This document shows positions 33,113 through 41,837 of a stretch of 46,753 nucleotides of DNA, in pieces. The stretch is from a bacterium (lineage in GTDB: Bacteria > Chloroflexota > Dormibacteria > Aeolococcales > Aeolococcaceae): the NCBI GenBank assembly GCA_021803465.1, contig JAJZLL010000009.1, forward strand, positions 1 through 46,753, in the 5' to 3' direction. The position numbers were made by a program, and so were the translations under genes. Position 1 is the first letter of the stretch, and the number at the start of each line of letters is the position of its first letter. Under the pieces are notes generated by a model. That model ran no database searches and was not told the DNA's origin. It was given only the letters and a program-made list of their open reading frames with translations.

Positions 33113-34927
33113 GTGACAAGTACGACTCAGGTGTACCGTGCTCTGCATGGTGCAGTGGAACGGGCCACGGGCCTCACATCCAATTCCTCTGGCACGGACA
33201 TCATCAGGCATCAATCTGCAGCCCACCGGTGGGCGTGGTTTGATGAGGAGTCTGGTCGTGTTGCCGTAAGCAGGCGGAACACGGATGATCTTGTCAGCGA
33301 TGCGCTCGACGCGCGCATGCCGCACGGTGCACTTCTCACAGAGGAAGAGTGGAAGTCCTTTGTCCATGCCCTTGATGCAGTTGTCCATGCAGAAGTGCTT
33401 GCCCTGTATCACGATTCAGAGGATGAACCGTCACCAGCAGATGCCAGCTACCAGTCAGGGTCATTCACTGTGGCCAATGGTGCAGCGCTGGCTGCTGCCA
33501 GCCTCATTCGCGGAAAGGTTTTCCAGGATCCAGAGATTGCACGGCTGTGGCCGGACCTTGATCAGACACCCAGGGTTCCGTACCTTTCTGATGCTGAGTC
33601 TGTCATGGCAGGCATCTGCGGGATCATGGCGCGGGAGAGTGGTACGACAGTACTTGCGGAGCTTACTCGTCTCCTCACGCATCAGGGAGCGAAGTTGCCG
33701 TATCTTGTCAGGCGGCTTGCGGAAGTCTTCTGCGTCCCCATCGTTCCAGGAGAGGATGCGCCTCTTCAGCTCGAAGCCATCGAGCAGGCAGTTCTCCGTG
33801 CCATCGGCACAATCGAGGCAGCAGTACGCATTCCTGGGGGACCAGCCACTGCGGATGGGAGCCTTGGACGAGCTGAGGCAGTTCGCCTTGAGTCTGCCAT
33901 CAGGGCAGTGGTGTCCCTTACAACACCCCTTCCGGAATCTGGAAATGTCATGTGGATGGGAGAACCGCTCAATGCAGCTCCATCGAGCGTGTCGGAAGCA
34001 CCTTCCATTGCGGGTGCACCCCCACACCTTGTGGAGCTTCTGGACCGGGCCAGGAAGGCAGTCGAGGAACTGTTCGGAGCGACTGTCCACGTGCGGACAT
34101 ACCAGACTGAATCGACCATATCACCACTTCGCAACCGGCTCAGAGGCAATGTTGTGCTGGGCAGATATCGTTATGGAAGCGGAAATGGCGGAGAGCTCAT
34201 TCTCGATGTGAAGAGGACAACCCGTCCCATCCGCTCCTTTCTCCGGAAAGTGCGGAATACCCCAGTGACGGGGGTGCTTTCCATCAGGGACAGTGAAGCA
34301 GCAGCATATCGCGAAGCTCTTGCAACAGTGCTGCATGAGCACATCCATGCACTTGGACCTGATGAACCGTTTGCCATGCATGCTGCCATGAACCGCGCGA
34401 TCCATGGGGGAAGAGTCCTCGATGAGGGACTCACTGAACTGGCGACATCGGTATTCATGGTGGATTTCCTTCGCACCCTTGGCATAGCGCAGCTCCATGG
34501 GCAGTTTCAGACTGAGCGCACGGCTGGAAACTACCCTGCAGAAGTCGCTTTTGCCAGTGAAATTGTTGGCTATCTTGCGGAACGGTACGGAGAGGATCCC
34601 AGGGCAATCCTTCGACAGCTTGTCACTGTGGGATCTGAACATGGGCCACTTCGCCGCATGGCGTATCTTGCCGCCTATGGACGGGGACTCGACACCGGGG
34701 CAGCGAGGGATGTGGCAGCAGGGATCATTCTTCGGCACGCACGCAAGGTGGAGCATGCAGTCTCACACAAGCAGGACCTTGGATACCGGAAGCTTGCTGA
34801 GCTTGGCATGAGTATGGGCAAGGCCTGCGTGGGCGAAGTGGAGAAGACTCTACGCACGCTCACGGAAAGGAATGCTGTTTCCCAACCATCGCACGATTCC
34901 CACACTGGGGAGCTTGGTGCTGCATGA
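33113..34927 (+). CDS. HExxH metallopeptidase-like protein A, unknown family
   Basis: 604 residues from a GTG start with GGAGG upstream. I do not recognise the family. The N-terminal 380 residues are Ala-rich and mostly helical. A zinc-protease motif H408-E-H-I-H412 lies in 'TVLHEHIHALGPDEP'. Twenty-six residues on, Glu438 in 'LDEGLTELATSVF' is at the position of the third ligand in gluzincins of the peptidase MA type. There is no signal peptide or membrane segment, so it should be cytoplasmic. The C-terminal 150 residues are helical. It is paralogous to the protein encoded two genes downstream over the whole C-terminal half. Proteolytic activity is inferred from the motif only. Confidence 0.8.
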   Translation: MTSTTQVYRALHGAVERATGLTSNSSGTDIIRHQSAAHRWAWFDEESGRVAVSRRNTDDLVSDALDARMPHGALLTEEEWKSFVHALDAVVHAEVLALYHDSEDEPSPADASYQSGSFTVANGAALAAASLIRGKVFQDPEIARLWPDLDQTPRVPYLSDAESVMAGICGIMARESGTTVLAELTRLLTHQGAKLPYLVRRLAEVFCVPIVPGEDAPLQLEAIEQAVLRAIGTIEAAVRIPGGPATADGSLGRAEAVRLESAIRAVVSLTTPLPESGNVMWMGEPLNAAPSSVSEAPSIAGAPPHLVELLDRARKAVEELFGATVHVRTYQTESTISPLRNRLRGNVVLGRYRYGSGNGGELILDVKRTTRPIRSFLRKVRNTPVTGVLSIRDSEAAAYREALATVLHEHIHALGPDEPFAMHAAMNRAIHGGRVLDEGLTELATSVFMVDFLRTLGIAQLHGQFQTERTAGNYPAEVAFASEIVGYLAERYGEDPRAILRQLVTVGSEHGPLRRMAYLAAYGRGLDTGAARDVAAGIILRHARKVEHAVSHKQDLGYRKLAELGMSMGKACVGEVEKTLRTLTERNAVSQPSHDSHTGELGAA

Positions 34928-35124
34928 GCCACATCGGTTCTGAAGCGCGCCGTCTTGCTGCGACCCTGCTCCCAGTTCGCCGCACAGACCCGATGCCATC
35001 GGTGCAGGAATGCATTGCGATCCGGGAGAAAATCAGCCAGCTTGAACCTGCTGATGCGTTTGATGAGGAGAGCATTCGCGAGGCAGGGGAGACTGTCGCA
35101 TTCATCGAGGATCGCATCCCATGA
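34924..35124 (+). CDS. Small acidic helical protein between two HExxH paralogs
   Basis: 66 residues with ATGA overlaps at both ends: its ATG lies in the stop of protein A, and its TGA lies in the start of protein B. This chain of overlaps is the main evidence that it is real. The second half is acidic and helical ('LEPADAFDEESIREAGETVAFIED'-like pattern). The first part is basic ('EARRLAATLLPVRRTD'). There is no signal peptide. Size and place suggest an adaptor, inhibitor or assembly factor for the flanking proteins, but nothing in the sequence proves it. Confidence 0.7.
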   Translation: MSHIGSEARRLAATLLPVRRTDPMPSVQECIAIREKISQLEPADAFDEESIREAGETVAFIEDRIP

Positions 35125-36950
35125 CTGCTCCACCACGAACGACACAGGAGCTGTACAGTCGCATCCGACGGGCTGTCTGTGCGATCACGTCCTCCACATC
35201 TCCTGTGCGTAGAGTGCGCAGCGTGCCTGACAGCACGCTTGCACCAGTGCTGTGTGGTTCAACCTGGGATGGAGCAGGGCTTGCTGTAAAGATTGGAAGG
35301 AATGGCGTTGCGCGCGAGCTGCACAAGCTCATCACGAAGGGAACACCAATGGAGCAGGGCGATGCTGCCCGCAGTCGCATGGAGAGCGTCCGCATCCGCT
35401 GCGCTCTCGCAGCTCTCATTCGGGGTGAGCTCACAGGCATTCTTGCAGCCCGTGCTGAACGGACTGTGGTTCAATCACGGCCTGGTGCTGGCACCCTCAG
35501 GGAGGGTCTTCTCCAGGAACTTGCAGAGGAGATCCTGAACGACGTTGCTGCCAGGACTGGCATTGACACTGTGCAGCCTGCACTCACGAATGTGGTGGCT
35601 GGCGGAGCCCAGCGCGTAGCCAGTGCTGCAGTGCGGAAGCTGTGCTGTGCAATCGCTGAGAAGCGGAACATGGCCTACCGTGATGTGCTCACTTCGCTGT
35701 TTGCAGCACCAGATGGAGACATTCTTCGCACCTGTGCTGACCTCGCTGTTCCCGAAGGGGAAGGTGGGGAAACACGGGAGCTTCTCCTTGAGGCAGTGGC
35801 AGCAGTCATTGCAGCAGCATTGGCGCACGAGAGCTACAGGGTTATGGGACTCAGTGCGCATCTTGCAGCAGCATATGGAACAATGCTCGGCTCCACTGCC
35901 TTCGCAAGGGCAGACCGTCTTGCTGGGGAGTGGACAGCGCTTGGTGAAGGGAAGGAACCGTCAGAAGTGTCCCATGTCGGAGAACTTCCCAGGAGGGAAG
36001 CTGCGCCAGTGGATCAGGCTTCTGGACTAGTGCCTATGAATGAAATCACAGTCGACACGCTTCTCACCTGTGCTCCGCTCTGGGCGGAGGAGGTGCTGGG
36101 AGGCACTTCGTATGCACGGAAGTATGCTGTGGTGAAGGATCTCGCGAGCAGGGGAAGGCCAGTCCATGGCCTCTTCTGGTTTGGAAAGGGAGAGAAGTCC
36201 GGACTCCTTGAGCTGGATCACGATGCAGTGCTGCTTCCGCTGCAGCACCTTGTTGAACGCAGCCAGGAACCACAGCGATTTGCTTCTGCACCGTACGATG
36301 ATTGGCATGAGCTCGCATCAATGAGGAGCGCGCTCCGCGTCCTCTTCCACGAGGAGATCCATGCTCTTGGTCCACAGTCGAGGGGCCGCATGGCCACTGA
36401 CTGGCATGCAGTGTTTCCCGGAGCACGTGCACTGAGGGAAGGGCTTACTGAACTCGCTGCTTCCGTGTTCCTTGACCGGTTCATGTCTGTGTCCGGCATT
36501 GCTTCCAGAATTCCGGAATTGCTGGTAGCGCCTAACAGCGAGGTCTATGTCGGTGAAACGACCATGGTCGCTGTGCTTGTGGAGGAGGCAGCACGCCGGA
36601 CTGGTCAGCCTGCATGGGAGCTTCTGCGCTCACTTGTGCAGTCTGGTGGTTCAGACATTCCGCTGGAAATCCTTGCTGCCACGTTCACACAGGCTCTCCC
36701 GGCAGGAGACGCGCATGTACGGAGCACGGCAGCTGGACTTGTACGCTTGACGCTGGAGCAGGAACTCGGCCATCTTGACAAGATGCTCCCTGAAGCAAGT
36801 ACAAACGAGGAGCTTATGGAACTGGGAAGGACATGTGGAGGGAACGCCCTATCCCGAATAGATCTGCTCCTCGGTTCACTGGCAAGATCCATGCAGGAAA
36901 GTGCTGTGCGTGAAGGGAACAGGACAGCGGAGGAGAGGGGGGTCGCCTGA
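35121..36950 (+). CDS. HExxH metallopeptidase-like protein B, paralog of A
   Basis: 609 residues, start coupled to the 66-residue gene. The zinc motif is H410-E-E-I-H414 in 'RVLFHEEIHALGPQS'. Glu440 in 'LREGLTELAASVF' follows at the same 26-residue spacing as in protein A. The HALGP and EGLTELA blocks and the C-terminal 'MELGR...GG' helix align with A, while the N-terminal halves are only loosely similar (both Ala-rich and helical). No signal peptide. Keeping the metal-ligand set in both copies suggests both are active, perhaps as a heteromer. The stop codon lies in a hairpin shared with the convergent rpe end. Confidence 0.8.
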   Translation: MTAPPRTTQELYSRIRRAVCAITSSTSPVRRVRSVPDSTLAPVLCGSTWDGAGLAVKIGRNGVARELHKLITKGTPMEQGDAARSRMESVRIRCALAALIRGELTGILAARAERTVVQSRPGAGTLREGLLQELAEEILNDVAARTGIDTVQPALTNVVAGGAQRVASAAVRKLCCAIAEKRNMAYRDVLTSLFAAPDGDILRTCADLAVPEGEGGETRELLLEAVAAVIAAALAHESYRVMGLSAHLAAAYGTMLGSTAFARADRLAGEWTALGEGKEPSEVSHVGELPRREAAPVDQASGLVPMNEITVDTLLTCAPLWAEEVLGGTSYARKYAVVKDLASRGRPVHGLFWFGKGEKSGLLELDHDAVLLPLQHLVERSQEPQRFASAPYDDWHELASMRSALRVLFHEEIHALGPQSRGRMATDWHAVFPGARALREGLTELAASVFLDRFMSVSGIASRIPELLVAPNSEVYVGETTMVAVLVEEAARRTGQPAWELLRSLVQSGGSDIPLEILAATFTQALPAGDAHVRSTAAGLVRLTLEQELGHLDKMLPEASTNEELMELGRTCGGNALSRIDLLLGSLARSMQESAVREGNRTAEERGVA

Positions 36951-36955
36951 CCCCC
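36938..36955. terminator. Hairpin at the protein B / rpe convergent ends
   Basis: GGGGGTC and GACCCCC pair (seven base pairs) around GCCT and overlap the TGA of protein B (36948-36950). The rpe stop follows three bases later. There is no T-run. Confidence 0.5.
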
Positions 36956-36957
36956 GA

Positions 36958-37662
36958 TCAGGAGTGCTGCTCAGCAGCCTTCACAATGCTTTCCTGGAGT
37001 GCGTGTACACCAGCTGCAGCGCCTTCAGGATGATGGAAGACTGAAGTACCTGCAACGAGGGTTGTGGCTCCGGCAGCTACTGCTGATGCAGCTGTGTCGG
37101 ACGTGATTCCGCCATCGACCTCAATGTCAGCAGTGCGTGAGCAGTCTGTGAAGTGCTGACGCAGCCGCTCCACCTTTCCGAGCATTGAGGGGAGAAACTT
37201 TTGCCCTCCGAAGCCTGGGTTTACGGTCATCACGAGCGCACAGTCAAGAAGATCCGTGACCTCGAACAGCGCTGTCTCCGGAGTGCCTGGGTTGACTGCG
37301 GCTCCAGCAACGCAGCCGAGTTCACGGATCGTCTGGAGCGTCCTGTGGAGATGCGGCGAGACTTCGACGTGGACAGTGATTCCTGCAGCACCGCATGCAG
37401 CAAACCGTTCCAGATGGCGTTCCGGCTCGACAATCATGAGGTGGAGTTCGAGTGGCAAGGCTGTGAGCGCATGGAGCCTGCTCACTGTATCGAAGCCGAA
37501 GGTGATGTTGGGCACAAACCTTCCATCCATGATGTCAACATGGAGCCTCGTGGCACCACTTCCCTCAAGTTCCCCAACAGCTGCGCCGAGTGCGCACGGG
37601 TCCGCAGCGAGAATGCTGGGCGCTATGACGATGGATGCACCACCGCAGGGAGTGTTAGTCAT
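36958..37662 (-). CDS. rpe: Ribulose-phosphate 3-epimerase
   Basis: 234 residues from the ATG preceded by GGAG at five bases. Signatures: 'SILAADP', 'HVDIMDGRFVPNITFG' (metal-binding His and catalytic Asp), 'ELHLMIVEP', 'MTVNPGFGGQKF' and 'IEVDGGI' with the second catalytic Asp. It interconverts ribulose-5-phosphate and xylulose-5-phosphate. It lies downstream of the pentose-phosphate operon on the same strand, separated by one hypothetical gene, and supplies the step missing from that operon. Confidence 0.96.
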   Translation of the reverse strand: MTNTPCGGASIVIAPSILAADPCALGAAVGELEGSGATRLHVDIMDGRFVPNITFGFDTVSRLHALTALPLELHLMIVEPERHLERFAACGAAGITVHVEVSPHLHRTLQTIRELGCVAGAAVNPGTPETALFEVTDLLDCALVMTVNPGFGGQKFLPSMLGKVERLRQHFTDCSRTADIEVDGGITSDTAASAVAAGATTLVAGTSVFHHPEGAAAGVHALQESIVKAAEQHS

Positions 37663-37727
37663 TGCCACTCCACCATGATGGCACATGGGAAGAGCGCTGG
37701 CTCATCAGCGGCAAGGCTGGGACCAGA

Positions 37728-38219
37728 TTAGCCTATTCCCCTGTCTTCCGAGCCACCAGGAATGATGAGTCCGCTCGGAGTTCGTGCAGGAAGGCTGGAA
37801 GCGGTTCTTGCTGTGGAGCGTCGCTGCGGAGTCGATGCCTGTGGCGCAGTCCTTGTTCGTGTCGACTGCTGGCGTGGCCGTGGCGCAGGAGCAGGACGGG
37901 CTGGTGTTGACTGCTGGGTGGCTTCCTGCTGACGCACCTGTGGTCCACCTGCCTCTGGTCCATCAGTGTCGTAGTGGTGGTAGTGATGGACTTCCTGGGC
38001 TGACGGATTCTGGGGTGGACACTGACGAGATGCATCATCGAGCTTCCGGACTGCCCAGGAATATGACTTTTTCGCAAGGGGGCCAAGCGCAGCAACGGAA
38101 AACGGAAACGAGAGGAGAGGCCCTGCTGCAGCCATCGGTCCAATACCGATCACAAACACAAGTGCATATGCCCATGTCGGATAGCCGCCAGCTACCCATT
38201 TTGCAAATCGCTGTCGCAT
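37728..38219 (-). CDS. Hypothetical membrane protein with basic Pro/Gln/Arg-rich tail
   Basis: 163 residues. A short basic N-terminus ('MRQRFAKW') leads into one or two hydrophobic segments ('WAYALVFVIGIGPMAAAG', 'LLSFPFSVAALGPLAKK'). The last 100 residues are low-complexity, rich in Gln, Arg, Pro, Ser and Thr, probably disordered. I do not recognise it. GGGGGA precedes the ATG; a longer reading is possible but lacks a ribosome site. The 148 bases between it and pgl contain no further gene and no clear promoter beyond a weak TTAACA/CATTGT pair. Confidence 0.65.
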   Translation of the reverse strand: MRQRFAKWVAGGYPTWAYALVFVIGIGPMAAAGPLLSFPFSVAALGPLAKKSYSWAVRKLDDASRQCPPQNPSAQEVHHYHHYDTDGPEAGGPQVRQQEATQQSTPARPAPAPRPRQQSTRTRTAPQASTPQRRSTARTASSLPARTPSGLIIPGGSEDRGIG

Positions 38220-38367
38220 TGTAGTTTCCCCCGACTCTCTGTGTGACGTCATCGTGTGGATGGGTACACGTCTTTCATCATCATACGGAATCGGGGAAAG
38301 ACACTGCGGGGACAATGCGCAGCTTCCTGTGATTGTTAAGGGAAAATGTCCGCGCTGCCAGGACCAG

Positions 38368-39141
38368 CTACTGTTGGCCTGCTGGATCATGGTGCTCCCG
38401 TTGTGCGAGGGCATCATCAAGCGCATCGTAGGCTTCCTGGTCAAGAAACCAGTACAGTCCACCTGGAGTGGGATCCACATGCGATGCAGGAGTCACACCT
38501 GCAGCTGTGTCCGCAAGGGCTGTCCCCTTCTCACCACCTGTAACGAGGAAGGCGACATGGCCAGCTGCATTGATGACAGGGAATGTGATGCTGAGTCGCT
38601 CATGGGGAGCAGCTGGAGCAGTGTTCGTGACTGTGGTTCTTCGCATCTCATGGAGTGGAGCCGTTCCAGGAAACAGGGATGCAGTGTGGCCATCCGCACC
38701 CATGCCGAGGAGAATGCAGTCAAGATGCGGCATGCCGTTCACCTTTGGAAGGCTGTCAATGATTTCCGCATACTGTGCAGCTGCCTCCTCAAGAGGACGA
38801 TGCTCTCCTTCCATCCTGTGGATGTGACTGGAGGGAATGGGGACCGCATTGAAGAGGGTTTGTGCAAGATGGTAGTTGCTTGCTGCGTCGCCTGGAGAAC
38901 ATCCACGTTCATCAACAAAGTACACCTGCCAGTTCTCCCAGCCGTAGGCGGGATTTGCGGAGGCTGCCAGCAGGCGGAAGAGCGTTCTTGGAGTGGAGCC
39001 GCCTGAGAGGGCAATGGTGAATGTTCCATTGGAGGCGATTGCACTCCGTGCGAGATCGAGCAGCCATGAGGCGCACTCTGCTGCAACATCATCCACTGTC
39101 GAGCGGACGACGACAGTACCCTTGAGGAATGCATCAGTCAT
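38368..39141 (-). CDS. pgl: 6-Phosphogluconolactonase
   Basis: 257 residues, DevB/SOL type. 'ALSGGSTPRTLF' binds phosphate, 'FVDERGCSPGDAASNYHLA' and 'LGMGADGHTASLFPG' are the other family motifs. It hydrolyses the lactone made by Zwf. Its ATG overlaps the stop of opcA (ATGA), making it the last gene of the operon. No signal peptide. Confidence 0.95.
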   Translation of the reverse strand: MTDAFLKGTVVVRSTVDDVAAECASWLLDLARSAIASNGTFTIALSGGSTPRTLFRLLAASANPAYGWENWQVYFVDERGCSPGDAASNYHLAQTLFNAVPIPSSHIHRMEGEHRPLEEAAAQYAEIIDSLPKVNGMPHLDCILLGMGADGHTASLFPGTAPLHEMRRTTVTNTAPAAPHERLSITFPVINAAGHVAFLVTGGEKGTALADTAAGVTPASHVDPTPGGLYWFLDQEAYDALDDALAQREHHDPAGQQ

Positions 39142-40241
39142 GGGGTGGTCCCCTCGCGCCGGACTGCCAGGTGTGTTGCTGCTTCAAGGGCAGGCAGATA
39201 TCCATCCTCGACAGGTGCATGCTGCAGTGTTTCACCGATGGCAACCATAGAGGGCACGCGGTAGCGGGGAAGGACATCCGTGTGGATGAGGGAATGTCCA
39301 AGATACACGCGGGAAGTCAGTGTATCCTCGGTTTCTGTGATGACGATTCTTCCATCATGGCCACCACCGAACGTGATGATCATTCGTGCCTGGGTTGTCG
39401 AGGGCTCCCCGGGATCGATAGGCGAGAAGCTCGTGTGGGGAATGCGCACTTGTCCTGCAGGCTTGATGAGGGCATTGATGCAGGAGAGCATCCACCCCAT
39501 GCTGAGATACGCTTCCGCGTTTGGGGAAGCGATTTCGATGTCGATGTGCGCCATAAGAGGGACGACATTGAGGATTTCTGGGAGGTTGAATGCTCGGGCA
39601 ATGCTGAACCGCCACGGGCGGACACGGAGCCATGCAATGTCGATGAGCGACTTTCCTGCAAGGTAACGCCGTGCTGCATTGAGTCGCGAGAATACGTAGC
39701 TTGGCCTGGAGTAGCGATGCGAGTCAATGAAGCAGGTTTGCGCGAGGGAGAGGAGATCCTTTGACAGCCATGTCGTGAGTGATGGATCCCCCGAAAACCA
39801 GAGTGCGACAGGAATGTCAGGGGGGAGGAGCGGTCGAATGATGCTCAGGAGATGGTGTGAGGCGGGTCCATATACATGGAGAGTGATCTCCTCGCTGCAC
39901 ACTGCAGTCTGCTGCTCAGGGGTATCCGGGCGGTTTGACCAGATGAGAGCAATCTCTGCCTCGATGCGTGGACGACCACGGTGGTGGGGGGCAATGAGGA
40001 GAATGCGTGCGGGATGCCAGCTCTGGAGGTGCTTGATGGCTTCCCTTGTCGCAGGAAGGTCGTCCGCCTGGGGACAGAGAACAATGAGCGAGATTGTGGA
40101 AAGGCGCACCATGTGGCTTGGCATTGCCTGAGCACTGTCAGGAATGCGCGTGTAGATGCCAGCAAGCTGCTCCTCAAGCGATCCAACATTGTGGATCTGG
40201 AGTGGAGGGATTTCAATCCGGTGCTGGGCCACGAGATTCAC
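39138..40241 (-). CDS. opcA: Glucose-6-phosphate dehydrogenase assembly protein OpcA
   Basis: About 367 residues. Family cues are the central 'VALWFSGDP' segment, 'FIDSHRYSRP', and 'IAWLRVRPWRFSIARAF' (W-x-R-x-x-P-W-R pattern), as in actinobacterial and cyanobacterial OpcA. OpcA binds and activates the dehydrogenase encoded just upstream. I chose the GTG that overlaps the zwf stop (GTGA), following the ATGA overlap style of this operon and the GGAGGAGG just before it; an in-frame ATG four codons upstream is the alternative. Presence of OpcA is one of the main clues to the lineage. Confidence 0.9.
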   Translation of the reverse strand: MNLVAQHRIEIPPLQIHNVGSLEEQLAGIYTRIPDSAQAMPSHMVRLSTISLIVLCPQADDLPATREAIKHLQSWHPARILLIAPHHRGRPRIEAEIALIWSNRPDTPEQQTAVCSEEITLHVYGPASHHLLSIIRPLLPPDIPVALWFSGDPSLTTWLSKDLLSLAQTCFIDSHRYSRPSYVFSRLNAARRYLAGKSLIDIAWLRVRPWRFSIARAFNLPEILNVVPLMAHIDIEIASPNAEAYLSMGWMLSCINALIKPAGQVRIPHTSFSPIDPGEPSTTQARMIITFGGGHDGRIVITETEDTLTSRVYLGHSLIHTDVLPRYRVPSMVAIGETLQHAPVEDGYLPALEAATHLAVRREGTTP

Positions 40242-41833
40242 AGCCTCCTCCATGCCCGCCCATCGCGCTGCAGAAGGAGATCGGCATCCTTTGGTCCCCA
40301 CGTCCCGGCCTCGTAGTTTGGAAACTGACTTTCCACAGGCGGATGGGATCTCCATCCATCAAGGATGGCAGTACAGAACCGCCATGCTTCCTCGACTTCG
40401 TCAACACGTGCGAAGAGTGTAGTGTCACCCAGCATCGCATCGAGGAGCAGACGCTCATATGCTTCAGGAGATTGTCGGAGAAAGCTGCTCCCGTAGTGGA
40501 AGTCCATGTTCACGCCGCGAATTTCCATCGACTGTACTGGGACCTTGGCGGAGAACTTGAGGGAGATGCCTTCTTCTGGCTGGATGCGGATGACAAGAAG
40601 GTTTGGCTCAATGCCGCTGTCAGGGAGTGTGCCAAATGGGGAGGCGATGTTTCCGACGAAGGGTGAATGGGGCACACGCCGGAACTGGATCGCGATTTCA
40701 GACACTCTTTTGCCCAGTCGCTTGCCAGATCGGAGATAGAATGGTGTCCCTTCCCATCGCCAGTTGTCAATGTCGACACGTGCTGCCACAAATGTCTCCC
40801 TAAGAGATCCCTTGGGAACACCATGTTCTTCCCGATATCCCATGACTTCCTGACCATTGACCCATCCGCGGCCATACTGACCCCTGACCGTATGCTGGAG
40901 CGCATCGTCCGGATGGATGGGACGGACAGAACGGAGGAGCTTCACTTTCTCATCACGGATGGTCTCTGCACGGAAGTTTGTGGGAGCTTCCATGGCAGTG
41001 ATTGCAAGCAGCTGCATGACATGGCTCTGGACCATGTCTCGGAGCGCACCGGATTCCTCGTAGTACTCACCACGTCCCTCGATTCCAATGGACTCTGTGA
41101 CTGTTATCTGCACATGGTCAATATACTGTCGATTCCAGAGTGGTTCGAAAATGCCGTTGGCGAATCGGAAGACCATCATGTTCTGAACAGTCTCCTTGCC
41201 GAGATAGTGGTCAATGCGGTAGATCTGCTCTTCCGCGAATGCCTCGTGGAGCGTGCTGTTCAGTTCCCGTGCTGTCTCGAGATTCCGTCCAAACGGTTTC
41301 TCAACCACAAGCCGGGAGAAGGAACCTTGCCGCGGTGTGCTGAGTCCAGCCTCCTTGAGGCGGCGTGACAGTGGCCCCATGGCACTGGGGGGGACACTGA
41401 GGTAGAAGACATGGTTGTGGTGACCGCCCTTGTTCGTGTCGATGTCATCCAGGACCTCGACAAGGGGCTGGAGACCATTGTCACTGACCACATCGATGGT
41501 CACATATTCGACATTCCGTGCGAAATTGTCCCACGCTTCCTGGTTGAACGGCAGCCTTCCATACTGGATGACATTTTCACGCATCTGGTCACGGTATGAT
41601 GTCGAGTCGGAAGCGGAACGTCCAGTTGCAATGACATGGAACGGCATTGGGAGCTGCCCCTCCAGAGACAGTGCATACAGCGCAGGTATGAGCTTCTTCC
41701 GGGCCAGGTCTCCTGTCGCTCCGAAGATGACAAGCGTGCAGGGCGATGGAATGCGGCCCTGATGGAGTCCTGTTTCAAACGGATTCACATGTGTCTTGTC
41801 ACTAACGAGCTGTTCCGCATCCATGGCATTCAC
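40238..41833 (-). CDS. zwf: Glucose-6-phosphate 1-dehydrogenase
   Basis: 531 residues. The coenzyme fingerprint 'VIFGATGDLARKKLIPALY' is near the N-terminus (about 35-53). The substrate motif 'RIDHYLGKE' with the catalytic His region and the 'VVEKPFG' segment are intact. It oxidises glucose-6-phosphate to the lactone with NAD(P). The GTG start at 41833 lies four bases after the gnd stop; an ATG three codons later is possible. The downstream opcA gene encodes its assembly factor. Confidence 0.97.
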   Translation of the reverse strand: MNAMDAEQLVSDKTHVNPFETGLHQGRIPSPCTLVIFGATGDLARKKLIPALYALSLEGQLPMPFHVIATGRSASDSTSYRDQMRENVIQYGRLPFNQEAWDNFARNVEYVTIDVVSDNGLQPLVEVLDDIDTNKGGHHNHVFYLSVPPSAMGPLSRRLKEAGLSTPRQGSFSRLVVEKPFGRNLETARELNSTLHEAFAEEQIYRIDHYLGKETVQNMMVFRFANGIFEPLWNRQYIDHVQITVTESIGIEGRGEYYEESGALRDMVQSHVMQLLAITAMEAPTNFRAETIRDEKVKLLRSVRPIHPDDALQHTVRGQYGRGWVNGQEVMGYREEHGVPKGSLRETFVAARVDIDNWRWEGTPFYLRSGKRLGKRVSEIAIQFRRVPHSPFVGNIASPFGTLPDSGIEPNLLVIRIQPEEGISLKFSAKVPVQSMEIRGVNMDFHYGSSFLRQSPEAYERLLLDAMLGDTTLFARVDEVEEAWRFCTAILDGWRSHPPVESQFPNYEAGTWGPKDADLLLQRDGRAWRRL

Positions 41834-41837
41834 AGTC

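Noticed and set aside
38232..38260. TGACGTCA palindrome and nearby repeats upstream of the membrane hypothetical gene as an operator
   Set aside because: A single 8-base palindrome is expected by chance at this scale, and no second copy or regulator gene is nearby.
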